In this document: piece after piece, positions 1 to 7,844 of the stretch
Layout of the letters: the number at the start of each line of letters is the position of its first letter
Position numbering within the stretch: position 1 is the first letter of the stretch
Assembly (NCBI GenBank): GCA_026014905.1
Contig: JAOZHK010000098.1
Location: 1 to 21,387, forward strand
Length of the DNA stretch: 21,387 nt
Direction of reading: 5' to 3'
Source: Candidatus Bathyarchaeota archaeon
GTDB lineage: Archaea > Thermoproteota > Bathyarchaeia > RBG-16-48-13 > GCA-020355125
Position numbers and translations under genes: made by a program
Notes under the pieces: model-generated
Seen by the model: only the letters and a program-made list of their open reading frames with translations
Database searches by the model: none
What the model was told of the DNA's origin: nothing

Positions 1-297
1 AAACTTGGCAATCCACGATTGAAACGGATCACCTTTCATACCCTACGCCACTGGAAAGCCACAATGCTTTATCATCAAACTAAAGACATCCTCTATGTCA
101 TGCAGTATCTTGGACATCGCAACATCAACAATACCTTGAAGTACATCCAACTTGAAAACGCGTTATTCACCCATCAGGATGACGAATATATCTGTAAGGT
201 CGCGACAACCATCGATGACGCGAAAGCCCTTATTGAACGGGGATTCGAGTATGTCTGTGACATCGAGCACGTCAAGGTGTTTCGCAAACGCAAATGA
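1..297 (+). CDS. Tyrosine recombinase / integrase, C-terminal part (5' end outside window)
   Basis: The frame is open from base 1, so the gene starts left of the window and only about 98 C-terminal residues are seen. They hold the second half of a tyrosine-recombinase catalytic domain: H-T-L-R (the HxxR box), L-G-H-R about 24 residues later, and the tyrosine in N-T-L-K-Y-I that would attack DNA. After the tyrosine there is a tail (…AKALIERGFEYVCDIEHVK…FRKRK) of a kind I recognise from archaeal integrases. The stop lies 24 bases before the 3' end of tRNA-Phe, the normal position of the int gene of an element integrated into that tRNA. The visible catalytic residues are intact, so the enzyme may be functional. 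The TTG at 19 is an internal codon, not the start. Confidence 0.88.
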   Translation, partial: KLGNPRLKRITFHTLRHWKATMLYHQTKDILYVMQYLGHRNINNTLKYIQLENALFTHQDDEYICKVATTIDDAKALIERGFEYVCDIEHVKVFRKRK

Positions 298-321
298 GAA
301 AAAGTGTCGCGAGTGCGAATG

Positions 322-398
322 TGGTGCCCAGGGTGAGACTTGAACTCACGACAATCCGGTCTTCAGCCGGACGCTCTCCCAGTCTGAGCTACCTGGGC
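322..398 (-). tRNA. tRNA-Phe (anticodon GAA), CCA encoded
   Basis: Read on the minus strand this folds as a full cloverleaf. The 7-bp acceptor is GCCCAGG with CCTGGGC. The D-arm is GCTC…GAGC. The anticodon arm is TCCGG-CTGAAGA-CCGGA, with anticodon GAA at 364-362. The T-arm is GTGAG-TTCAAGT-CTCAC. The discriminator is A at 325 and the 3' CCA is encoded (324-322). No intron is present. The 3' end faces the integrase gene, so the 3' half of this tRNA is the probable attachment site. Confidence 0.97.
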
Positions 399-423
399 TA
401 TCTAGAACCATTAAAAATCGCCT

Positions 424-434
424 CGATTTAAACG
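424..434 (-). promoter_or_regulatory. Probable TATA box of tRNA-Phe
   Basis: On the minus strand, TTTAAAT (432-426) lies about 30 bases before the first tRNA base (398). This fits an archaeal TATA box with a start a few bases upstream of the mature tRNA. The box sits in the 55-base gap after the nuoN stop. Confidence 0.5.
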
Positions 435-453
435 TATCTCACTGCTCTGAAAA

Positions 454-1950
454 TCACGGCAGGAGCGCGTGGACGTAGGCGTGGAGATTCAGGGCAGCGG
501 CGGCGGCTTGTTCGGATAGGGCACGAAATGGTCCGGGATAGAGACCAATCAGCACTAGGGCGCCTGCTAACAGGATTTTCGGCACTAATAGGCGTCGGGG
601 AGCTTCCTGGATGTCGGGAGGAATCGACGTGGACTCGTCGCGAAAGAGAATATGTTGGAGGATGCGAAGACAATAGGCAGCCGAGAGCGTCATGTTGAGA
701 ATCATGAGGAAAGAGAATTCTAAGCGTCCCGCATCAATGCCAGCGGCGAGAATCGTCCACTCGCTCCAAAAAATATTGAAGGGTGGCAATCCTGCCAGCG
801 CCAACACGCCTAAGAGAAAGAGGCTTGTCGTGATGGGCATCCGCTTTCCGACACCACCTAAGTGCTGTAGGTTTCGCGTCCCGACGTGCGTGAAAAAAGT
901 CCCGGAACAGAAAAAGAGCAGCGACTTGACAATGGCATGATTCAGGATTTGAAAGAGGCTGCCGGTTAAGCCATGCAGGTTATTCAATGCGACGCCAAGC
1001 AGAATATACCCGACATTTGCGACGGTGCTGTACGCCAGTAATCGCTTCACATCTGTTTGAATTAGCGCCATGACATTCCCGACAAACATGGTCGCGATGG
1101 CAAAGATTGCGAGTGTCATCGTCCAAGCACCAGCGAGCGTGGGGAAGACGAGATGCAGGACACGGATCAAAGCATAGACGCCCGTCATTACCATCACCCC
1201 GGAGAGAAGGGCACTTACCGGTGCGGGTGCGGCGGAGTGGGCGTCGGGCAGCCAGAAGTGGAAGGGAAACATTCCTGCCTGTAACCCAAATCCACAGAGG
1301 ATTAACCCCAGGGGGAGCAGTAACCAAGGATCACTCGGAGCGGTCTGAAATGCTGTGAAGAGCGTGGCGATATTCAGTGTGCCCGTTAAGCCATACAGCC
1401 AGCTCATACCAAACAGTGCGGTAACACCTCCGGTCCCACTCATGATCAGGTACTTGTAGCCGGCTTCGATGGGTTCCCAATCCCGGGTATGAAACGCGAC
1501 TAGGACGTAGCTGCAGAGACTCATGATTTCCCAGAAGATGAAGAGGGTGAAGAGACTTCCGGACAGAACGACGCCGATCATACCCGCGGTTACGCCGAGG
1601 AGTAACGCGTAATAGCCTGGGCGACGGCATTCCGAGGTAAACGATGCTAGCGAATATAGCACAATCACGAGACCGACGCTGAGGTAAATGCTGGTCATAA
1701 AGAGGCTGAATGCGTCTACGACAAAGATGACTGTGTCGGGAATAAACGACAAGACGATAGCGGGATACACGACGATCGGGTGGGTTGCAAGTTGAGTGGT
1801 CGAGTTCCATACAAAAAAGAAGGGTAACGCTAACCCGAGTAGCGCATAGACCTCCACGAGATATCGTTGATTCAGGCGGTGAGCGAGCAGTCCAACGACG
1901 GGCAACGTGACCAAGAAAAGGAGTACGATATCAAGGTGAGGCGTAAACAC
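454..1950 (-). CDS. nuoN: NuoN/HyfB-like antiporter-type membrane subunit of a complex I-like/group 4 hydrogenase-like complex
   Basis: 498 residues, highly hydrophobic with about 14 predicted membrane helices, of the Nuo L/M/N–Mrp antiporter family. The helix-5 glutamate is present (F-W-E-I-M, E141), as are the T-D-V-K-R-L-L-A-Y-S loop, the helix-10 lysine (N-H-A-I-V-K-S-L-L, K342) and W-S-E-W (E397). The helix-7 motif reads G-F-G-L-Q-A-G-M-F-P-F-H-F-W-L-P-D-A-H, with Q224 where the family has a pumping lysine. The next conserved lysine (usually M-V-K-x-G) is M255. The wording S-A-A-P-A-P-V-S-A-L-L-S-G is closer to hydrogenase-type (HyfB/EchA) subunits than to bacterial NuoN. The start is GTG at 1950, just after the nuoK stop, with GGAGG 12 bases upstream. 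It is the last gene of the operon. Confidence 0.93.
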   Translation of the reverse strand: MFTPHLDIVLLFLVTLPVVGLLAHRLNQRYLVEVYALLGLALPFFFVWNSTTQLATHPIVVYPAIVLSFIPDTVIFVVDAFSLFMTSIYLSVGLVIVLYSLASFTSECRRPGYYALLLGVTAGMIGVVLSGSLFTLFIFWEIMSLCSYVLVAFHTRDWEPIEAGYKYLIMSGTGGVTALFGMSWLYGLTGTLNIATLFTAFQTAPSDPWLLLPLGLILCGFGLQAGMFPFHFWLPDAHSAAPAPVSALLSGVMVMTGVYALIRVLHLVFPTLAGAWTMTLAIFAIATMFVGNVMALIQTDVKRLLAYSTVANVGYILLGVALNNLHGLTGSLFQILNHAIVKSLLFFCSGTFFTHVGTRNLQHLGGVGKRMPITTSLFLLGVLALAGLPPFNIFWSEWTILAAGIDAGRLEFSFLMILNMTLSAAYCLRILQHILFRDESTSIPPDIQEAPRRLLVPKILLAGALVLIGLYPGPFRALSEQAAAAALNLHAYVHALLP

Positions 1951-2265
1951 TTAATGCCGGAGCCTCCGCAATGCTCGTACATCCAACGTATGATAGTGCC
2001 GATACGCATACAGGGTCATCGCTAAGCCCACGGCTATAATGCAGCCGCCAAATCCGATCGTGAGCACAGTGAATCCATGACCCAACGGGTCGATAGAGCC
2101 TTGCTGACCATATCGGGCAAAAGCAATGAAATTCAGATTAACCGCATTGAGCAGAATCTCGAGCGCGAGTAAAAGACGAATCATATTACGTTTGACAATG
2201 AGGCAATAGATTCCGAGTAGATAAAGCCCAACGGAGCCCAGCAGATAATAGGTAAGGGGGATCAT
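1951..2265 (-). CDS. nuoK: NuoK/MrpC-like small membrane subunit
   Basis: 104 residues with three membrane helices, the normal NuoK size. The first conserved glutamate is kept (L-A-L-E-I-L-L-N, E36). The second buried glutamate of NuoK (A-A-A-E-x-x-x-G) is replaced: the segment reads F-G-G-C-I-I-A-V-G-L-A, with Ile76 at that place. The preceding D-P-L…V-L-T-I wording recalls MrpC/MbhG subunits. The ATG at 2265 overlaps the stop of the upstream gene as ATGA, which fixes the start; the frame stays open for 34 codons further upstream, but those overlap the neighbour. Its own stop touches the GTG of nuoN, so translation is probably coupled. Confidence 0.92.
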   Translation of the reverse strand: MIPLTYYLLGSVGLYLLGIYCLIVKRNMIRLLLALEILLNAVNLNFIAFARYGQQGSIDPLGHGFTVLTIGFGGCIIAVGLAMTLYAYRHYHTLDVRALRRLRH

Positions 2266-2534
2266 GAGACCTCTCCCTGATTCGGATGTAACAGGGTAGC
2301 GCAGCCGACACCCGTGACGAAGAGGAGGACTGCAAGGACTAAGACATCGAGTTGTCGATCGATCCACAGGACACGACTCAGCGCAGCATTGCCATCCTCG
2401 GTGAGGGGGATTAGGGGCTTGTCCGGAGTAACATATGCGAAGGGTGTAAAGACGGGGGGAAGGATGATCAAGAGCAGTAGGAGAAGCAACCCGATGATCA
2501 CGGAGCCAAGCATGGGGAAACGGAGTGATGTCAT
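2262..2534 (-). CDS. nuoJ: Second half of split NuoJ (J2), MrpB/MbhE-like membrane subunit
   Basis: 90 residues with a long N-terminal hydrophobic helix (about residues 8-28), a hydrophilic loop (…T-P-D-K-P-L-I-P-L-T…), then R-Q-L-D-V-L-V-L-A-V-L-L-F-V-T-G-V-G and a second helix. In many archaea NuoJ is split into two adjacent genes, and this is the downstream half. The R-x-L/F-D-…-V-L-F-V-x-x-x-G pattern also resembles the MrpB/MbhE family, so homology to those is possible. The ATG at 2534 overlaps the J1 stop as ATGA; the upstream in-frame extension runs antisense to nothing useful and overlaps J1. It overlaps nuoK by four bases. Confidence 0.8.
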   Translation of the reverse strand: MTSLRFPMLGSVIIGLLLLLLLIILPPVFTPFAYVTPDKPLIPLTEDGNAALSRVLWIDRQLDVLVLAVLLFVTGVGCATLLHPNQGEVS

Positions 2535-2773
2535 GGATCCTGCCTCTTCGTTAACATGATCACGGCGAGAAAGAGGGAGACTGTTGCCCCCGCATAGACG
2601 AGGAGTTGAAAGAGCATAATGTATGGGGCGGATAATACTCCGAATAACAGGCCGATCGTAATCGCCATTCCACATAGACTGAAGGCAGCGTAGAGGAGGT
2701 TGGGTAGCTCGATCGCAAAGATGGCAAAGATGAGGCTGAGGATGAGGCAGATGATTGCGATGAGATCGAGCAT
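2531..2773 (-). CDS. nuoJ: First half of split NuoJ (J1)
   Basis: 80 residues with three hydrophobic helices, matching the N-terminal part of NuoJ. The helix-3 region L-L-V-Y-A-G-A-T-V-S-L-F-L-A-V-I-M-L-T carries the conserved Y-A-G-A motif that forms the pi-bulge next to NuoK/NuoA in complex I. The start ATG at 2773 follows an excellent Shine-Dalgarno (GGAGG, 7 bases away) and comes three bases after the nuoM stop. The stop overlaps J2 (ATGA), so J1 and J2 are probably translated as a coupled pair. Confidence 0.88.
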   Translation of the reverse strand: MLDLIAIICLILSLIFAIFAIELPNLLYAAFSLCGMAITIGLLFGVLSAPYIMLFQLLVYAGATVSLFLAVIMLTKRQDP

Positions 2774-2775
2774 GA

Positions 2776-4263
2776 TTATCCTCCTATCCCGGTTAAAAGC
2801 TCGGCTGCGGATCGAATGAAGATCAGCATGGAGCCGGGGAATAAGCCCCAGACGAGGCAGAGGGTTGCGAGGATCACGATTGGGGTGAGTTGAAGGACTG
2901 ATGGGTCATCCACGTTATTGGCTTCAACTAGGGGCGACGGGGTTCCAAAAAAGACGCGCCAGACAAACCATAAGTAGTATCCGGCGGTGACGAGGGTGGA
3001 GGCGACGCCGATGAAGGTGATGACAATTTTATCCGCCGATAGACCGCCGCCAAAGATCATCCATTCACTCCAAAACCCGTTGAGCGGCGGGATCCCGATA
3101 AGGCTAAAGGCGCCGATCACACAGGCGGCGCTGGTCACAGGCATCCGACTCATCAGTCCCCCGAGTTGTGAGATATCGCGAGTCTTCGTTTCGTGGATGA
3201 GGATTCCGGCGCACAGGAAGAGTAAGCTTTTACTGACTGCATGGTTCACCATGTGGAGTAATCCCCCGGTAACACCGAGACTCGATGCTGTCCCTAAGCC
3301 AAAGAGGATGTAGCCTAATTGGCTGATGCTCGAGTACGCGAGTAATCGTTTGATATCCGTCTGGGCGAGAGCCATCAGACCACCATACGCGATGGTTATG
3401 ACGGCGAGGATGGTGAGAAAATCAGCGGCAAACGTCATGGTTGAGCCAAAGATACCAAGCAGTACGCGTGCGATTCCGTAGGCACCAGACTTGACCATGA
3501 GACCAGAGAGCATCGCACTAATGGGGGTGGGGGCTTCGGAATGCGCGTCTGGTAGCCACGTATGCACCGGAAAGACCGCCATCTTCACGAAGAACCCGAA
3601 GCCGAGTAGAACAAAAATCACATTGACCATTTCGGGCGGAATTAAATGGATGAGTTGCGGTAAACTGACGAGGTCAAAGGTTCCGGTATAGGAGTAGATT
3701 GCCAGGATTCCGAGGAGCATCGAGAGGGCGCCAACATGAGTGAAGATGAAGTATTTGAATCCGATACGGAGCCGATTCTCCGATGTGCCCCAGAGGGCGA
3801 TTAACAGATACGAGGGAATCAACATCAATTCCCAGAAGAGATAGAATTGGATGAGATTGTTTGAGAGCATTACGCCCATCATCCCCATCATAAACAGGAG
3901 TAAACTCGCATAATAGGCGGGAAGATCTTTTTCGCCCGCCATGTACTGAATGGAATAGAAACAGGTAAGCGTACTCACCAACGCGACGATTAAGCCTAGG
4001 GGGAGATTCACGACGTCAACAATAAACCCGAAGGAGACATTGATGGGTTTAATCCACGAGTATTCAAACAGGAGCGGCGATTGATCCTGATTATAGTTGT
4101 CGAGGACATCCGTTGCCATATTTAACATCAAGAACACGGAGATGAGTGTGGCCGCCGTTGCGATCCATCCTGCACGATCCGTCACATTTCTCCGAAACGC
4201 TAATAACCCGAGACCGACAAAGCCGGGAATGACCACAGCTAAGAGCGCAGAGTACGGAAGCAC
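2776..4263 (-). CDS. nuoM: NuoM-like proton-translocating membrane subunit
   Basis: 495 residues with about 14 membrane helices. All hallmark charged residues are present: E145 in F-W-E-L-M, K227 in F-F-V-K-M-A-V-F-P-V-H-T-W-L-P-D-A-H, K258 in M-V-K-S-G-A-Y-G, the T-D-I-K-R-L-L-A-Y-S-S-I-S-Q-L-G-Y loop, N-H-A-V-S-K-S-L-L-F in helix 10, and W-S-E-W in helix 12. This is the only one of the three antiporter-like subunits with a complete classical set. I chose GTG at 4263, which follows the nuoL stop at once and has GGAGG at a normal distance. A TTG eight codons upstream would overlap nuoL and leave that ribosome site inside the gene. Confidence 0.95.
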   Translation of the reverse strand: MLPYSALLAVVIPGFVGLGLLAFRRNVTDRAGWIATAATLISVFLMLNMATDVLDNYNQDQSPLLFEYSWIKPINVSFGFIVDVVNLPLGLIVALVSTLTCFYSIQYMAGEKDLPAYYASLLLFMMGMMGVMLSNNLIQFYLFWELMLIPSYLLIALWGTSENRLRIGFKYFIFTHVGALSMLLGILAIYSYTGTFDLVSLPQLIHLIPPEMVNVIFVLLGFGFFVKMAVFPVHTWLPDAHSEAPTPISAMLSGLMVKSGAYGIARVLLGIFGSTMTFAADFLTILAVITIAYGGLMALAQTDIKRLLAYSSISQLGYILFGLGTASSLGVTGGLLHMVNHAVSKSLLFLCAGILIHETKTRDISQLGGLMSRMPVTSAACVIGAFSLIGIPPLNGFWSEWMIFGGGLSADKIVITFIGVASTLVTAGYYLWFVWRVFFGTPSPLVEANNVDDPSVLQLTPIVILATLCLVWGLFPGSMLIFIRSAAELLTGIGG

Positions 4264-4264
4264 G

Positions 4265-6487
4265 TTATCCCCCTCCACCCAGACCAAAAAGGAGGAGAAG
4301 CCCCAGCAGTAACCCTAGTCCGAGTGCTACCATCAACAGATTATAGGAAACCAGGCCGGTATGCAAACGGCGGAGCTGATTTTCGAAGCGGTGAAAGCTT
4401 GTGAGGAAGCCTCGTTGAAGCTGTTGTGCTATATCTTCTTCGAATAGACGATACAACTGTTGAGCGATGGAGAGTAGGATTCGTGTGAGACTGTTAAAAA
4501 GCTCATTGAATCCCTTAATGGGTCGCTGGGATAAGCCTTCAAGCTCGATTAGGTGATAGCTTGCATGCACCGCCGTCACCACCCGAGCAGCAAAGGCTGC
4601 AGCGATGATATCAAATTGTCGCTCAAATCCATGAAAGATGAGTTGAGCGGCTGTGGTGATCGTGCTAGCGACCGTGTTGAGACCCATATCCATCCCTTTC
4701 TCGACGAACTTCATGAGGAGCGTTGAAGCCGCGATCACCCGTTCTGCTAGTTTCTGTGAGAATGTATCAAAGTAGAAACGGTTGAATAAAACTCTATGGG
4801 TGACCTGGAGAACAGCGTATTGCTGCATCCAGCGATCAACGGGAAAACGTTGCGTCACATAAACATGGTAGGCCAAGTAAGCACCAACGCCACAAAAAAG
4901 TAAACTCAGAATAGTGCTCATTGTTGGCAGAATATAGATACTGACTTCAAAAACGTCCACCAGAAATGGCTTCATCACGAGGGGAAGAAAGAATGTGTTG
5001 AAAGCCGGAATTAAGACTGGGATTAAGAAATCGATCCCCATCGTGATGATGAGCATCGATAACAACGATCGCTGCATCAAGGAGGGAACCGACAAGTGGC
5101 GATGGGTTCTCGTTGAGGAGCGACGTAAGAGCAACCACAGCATTCGCAATCCATAAAACGCTGTGATTCCCCCCGTGAGCAGTATGAGGCCAAAGAGAAG
5201 ATAGCTCGATGCTGCCATTAAGGTTTGACCAACGCGGGCAGCTGACTCAGCTAAGGATAATGTGACGGTTTGGATCCAATTTGAACTCCAGAATCCACTT
5301 AACGGGGGTATACCAATCATTGCAAAGACTCCCACCTCAATTCCTCGATGCGCTAGTCGACTATGTATCCCCCCCATTTGATCCAAATTTTCGGATCGTG
5401 CTACGTAGGCGAGGAAAGCAGCAGATAGAAACAGGAGTCCCGTGATGAATGCGTCGACCGTTAACAGGAAAGTGCCCGCCAAGTAGCCGGGGACGATGTC
5501 TGGAGATAACGCCGCCACACCAAATGCCACGAGCATGTATCCAATGACACTGGATACCGAGCACGCTAACAAACGATTAATATTTCTCTGAGCCGTAGCG
5601 AGTAAGGCGGACAGTAACGCGGTGAGAATTCCCAGCCACGCGGTCGCGAGAAAGAGGATTGAGAGCTCGCCCACGCCCAACAGATAGCCCTCATGAAGTA
5701 AGGGAAGCACGCGTGCAAACAGAAAAGGACCTGCCAAACATTCAGTTAATGCGTTAAAACAAGACGGAGATGCAGCCAGCATATCAGGAAGCCAGTCTTG
5801 AAAGGGAAATTGCGCAGCTTTGACAAGAATCCCGACTAAAAACAGGAGCATCGCGGGTACCAACATGCCCGATTGAGATAATGTGAAAAGCCATTCTGGA
5901 TTCGCTTGAAGTTCCGTGAGGTTAAAAGTTCCTGCAGAGACATAGATGCTTAATATCGCGGTCAAGAGCGCAAAGTCCCCAACACGTAACAGAAGCCCGG
6001 TCTTTAAGCCAATTCGTGCGTTCTCTTGATCGCGATACCAAAAGGACGCGAGGGCCATACAGGTGGCTCCGACCAGTTCCCATCCAATAAATGTTTGAAG
6101 AAGATCGCCGGAAACGACGATGATCATATATCCACCTAAGAACAGTTGGATTAAAAACCAGAACCGTGTAATTTCTGGTTCGTGGCGCATGTACCCAACA
6201 GAGAATGCCGCGACCAGAAACCCGATCACGCTGACAACAGATGCCATGATGACGTTTAGTGGATCGATGAGAACGGCCATATCAAATAGTGACCACTGCC
6301 ACCGCCATTCGAAGAGCTTGCCCGTGGCAACGTCTGGCAGCATTGACAGAGAGAATACTGCACTTACGCCAAGGCTAGTTAAGGCCAGGATGTGACTCCA
6401 CTGCGCTTTGGTTTTCGGGAGGGCAAGCGTCACAACAGCGCCAAGACAGGGAATCATCCAGGCAAGCCAGGGGGCAAACGGTAACAT
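4265..6487 (-). CDS. nuoL: NuoL-like membrane subunit with C-terminal extension, divergent at key charges
   Basis: 740 residues: an antiporter-like core plus a C-terminal region of about 250 residues with amphipathic helices and a final membrane helix, as in the NuoL lateral arm. E137 (G-W-E-L-V-G) and K223 (I-L-V-K-A-A-Q-F-P-F) are kept. Other conserved features are not: the usual G-P-T-P-V-S-A-L-I-H-A-A-T-M-V is A-S-P-S-C-F-N-A-L-T-E-C-L-A; the D-I-K-R-V-L-A-Y-S-T loop is R-N-I-N-R-L-L-A-C-S-V; H-A-F-F-K-A-L-L-F is D-A-F-I-T-G-L-L-F (T349 for Lys); and F-S-K-D-E is W-S-S-N-W. The ATG at 6487 is chosen because GGAGG lies 7 bases upstream; TTG at 6493 is too close to it. The gene follows the nuoI stop directly. 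Confidence 0.9.
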   Translation of the reverse strand: MLPFAPWLAWMIPCLGAVVTLALPKTKAQWSHILALTSLGVSAVFSLSMLPDVATGKLFEWRWQWSLFDMAVLIDPLNVIMASVVSVIGFLVAAFSVGYMRHEPEITRFWFLIQLFLGGYMIIVVSGDLLQTFIGWELVGATCMALASFWYRDQENARIGLKTGLLLRVGDFALLTAILSIYVSAGTFNLTELQANPEWLFTLSQSGMLVPAMLLFLVGILVKAAQFPFQDWLPDMLAASPSCFNALTECLAGPFLFARVLPLLHEGYLLGVGELSILFLATAWLGILTALLSALLATAQRNINRLLACSVSSVIGYMLVAFGVAALSPDIVPGYLAGTFLLTVDAFITGLLFLSAAFLAYVARSENLDQMGGIHSRLAHRGIEVGVFAMIGIPPLSGFWSSNWIQTVTLSLAESAARVGQTLMAASSYLLFGLILLTGGITAFYGLRMLWLLLRRSSTRTHRHLSVPSLMQRSLLSMLIITMGIDFLIPVLIPAFNTFFLPLVMKPFLVDVFEVSIYILPTMSTILSLLFCGVGAYLAYHVYVTQRFPVDRWMQQYAVLQVTHRVLFNRFYFDTFSQKLAERVIAASTLLMKFVEKGMDMGLNTVASTITTAAQLIFHGFERQFDIIAAAFAARVVTAVHASYHLIELEGLSQRPIKGFNELFNSLTRILLSIAQQLYRLFEEDIAQQLQRGFLTSFHRFENQLRRLHTGLVSYNLLMVALGLGLLLGLLLLFGLGGGG

Positions 6488-6489
6488 GA

Positions 6490-6843
6490 TCAATCCTCCG
6501 ATACGGGGCGAGACCGGGGATAGTGAATCACCATATGTTGTTGGTCTGTAAACGCTAATTCATACTCTGGGATGGCTTCAATCGATTGCGTCGGACAGAC
6601 GGTCACGCAGTCACCACAGTAAATGCATCGATTTAGGTAATAAGTGATCTCAGCCTCTGCGCTTTTTCCAGTCATCAAGATGGCGTCAGAGGGACAAGCT
6701 TGGGGACATAGCCCACAGCCAATACAGGTGTCAATATGCCAAATGATTTGGCCACGGAGTCCTTCGACCGGCGGTTGTTTGCGTTTGGGATACGCGATAG
6801 TGCTTGCTTTGCGTGTCGCGGAGGTGAGTAGTTCGCCTTCCAT
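6490..6843 (-). CDS. nuoI: NuoI/EchF-like 2x[4Fe-4S] ferredoxin subunit
   Basis: 117 residues from ATG 6843. Two clusters of the C-x2-C-x2-C-x3-C-P type are seen: C40/C43/C46/C50 (C-I-G-C-G-L-C-P-Q-A-C-P) and C73/C76/C79/C83 (C-I-Y-C-G-D-C-V-T-V-C-P). These would bind the two 4Fe-4S clusters that pass electrons to the small subunit at the membrane surface. It is short and lacks long extensions, as in archaeal Fpo/Ech-type subunits. TTG at 6849 is an alternative start two codons upstream; no strong Shine-Dalgarno decides between them. It lies between nuoH (8-base gap) and nuoL (2-base gap). Confidence 0.92.
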   Translation of the reverse strand: MEGELLTSATRKASTIAYPKRKQPPVEGLRGQIIWHIDTCIGCGLCPQACPSDAILMTGKSAEAEITYYLNRCIYCGDCVTVCPTQSIEAIPEYELAFTDQQHMVIHYPRSRPVSED

Positions 6844-6850
6844 GGCCAAA

Positions 6851-7834
6851 TTAGAGGACTCCCGTGGTGAATTGGATGAATATGAGTTGCAGGAACGCGA
6901 GAGGCGTCAAGTATTTCCATGCTCCAACGAGGACTTGATCGATCCGAAATCGTCCAAATACTGCTCGGAGATTAGAGAACAGGAGGAGACATCCAATGAA
7001 TTTTACCAGAAACCAGAGTGGTGGATAGAGACCACTTGGTCCTAGAGGGAGTGTGGGACCTTCTGGACCGCCGAGAAACAGTGTAACGAGGAGCGCGGAA
7101 GCGAGTACCATCTCAAAATCTTTTGCTAACTTCAAGAGTGCTAATTTTCGTCCACTGAATTCGGTTAACCAACCCGTTACGAGCTCTGTTTCGGCTTGGG
7201 GGATATCAAATGGGACGAAGTGAAGTTCTGCCAGGAGACTGATGATCACGACACTGAATCCCAGAGGTTGGGTGAGAATATGCCAGTGACCCGCTGTTTG
7301 TGAATTCACGATCTGACTGAGTGATAGAGTGCGTGCGGTGATTGCGGGTCCCAACACTGCAATAGTAAGAGGGATTTCATACCCGAGCATTTGAAGGGCT
7401 AGACGTGTTCCTCCTAATGTACTAAATTGATTTGTGGATGCCCAGGCGCTGAGAAACATTGTTAGTGCGGTCATGGTGGTAATGAATAGAATGAAGATAA
7501 GATCTCCATCAAACGATATGAGTGCAACGGGATCGTGTATTGGAATCAAGAAGAGAGGCATCAAGGAAAACGTGAAGATGAGTAAGGGTGTAATGGTGAA
7601 TAATCGTTGATTGGCGGCAGTTGGTGTCAGGTCTTCTTTTGCGAGTAGTTTCACAAAATCCGCAAAGGGTTGGAGGAGTCCCCATGGCCCTGTCGTTAAA
7701 GGTCCAATGCGATTTTGAAGTTTAGCCACGATCTTTCTATCGAGCCATTCGCTGAAGAATGCGAGAGTAAAATAGAAGCAGATTCCAGGGAAAATGGTGA
7801 TTTCAAACAGGATGGTGAGTTCGAGGGGAATCAG
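6851..7834 (-). CDS. nuoH: NuoH-like membrane subunit, non-canonical start codon
   Basis: The quinone-site/membrane-anchor subunit of complex I-like enzymes. It shows the R-K-I-V-A-K-L-Q-N-R-I-G-P N-terminal motif, the acidic loop P-F-D-I-P-Q-A-E-T-E-L-V-T-G and T-E-F-S-G-R-K, with about eight helices. The first usable ATG/GTG/TTG is GTG at 7729, but starting there would remove helix 1 and E-W-L-D-R-K. The frame continues upstream with a clear hydrophobic helix (F-P-G-I-C-F-Y-F-T-L-A-F-F) to a stop at 7843-7841. The only candidates there are ATA (7837), CTG (7834) or ATT (7831), downstream of GGTGA at 7849-7845. I give CTG, because SMC in this window also needs CTG. An indel error is the alternative. 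nuoD is absent upstream. Confidence 0.85.
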   Translation of the reverse strand: MIPLELTILFEITIFPGICFYFTLAFFSEWLDRKIVAKLQNRIGPLTTGPWGLLQPFADFVKLLAKEDLTPTAANQRLFTITPLLIFTFSLMPLFLIPIHDPVALISFDGDLIFILFITTMTALTMFLSAWASTNQFSTLGGTRLALQMLGYEIPLTIAVLGPAITARTLSLSQIVNSQTAGHWHILTQPLGFSVVIISLLAELHFVPFDIPQAETELVTGWLTEFSGRKLALLKLAKDFEMVLASALLVTLFLGGPEGPTLPLGPSGLYPPLWFLVKFIGCLLLFSNLRAVFGRFRIDQVLVGAWKYLTPLAFLQLIFIQFTTGVL

Positions 7835-7844
7835 TATCGTTCAC

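Noticed and set aside
980..1810. Long alternative frames on both strands inside nuoN (and similar ones in nuoM, nuoL, rnz and smc)
   Set aside because: They overlap well-supported genes, have Arg/Ser-rich compositions typical of shadow frames, and show no family motifs.
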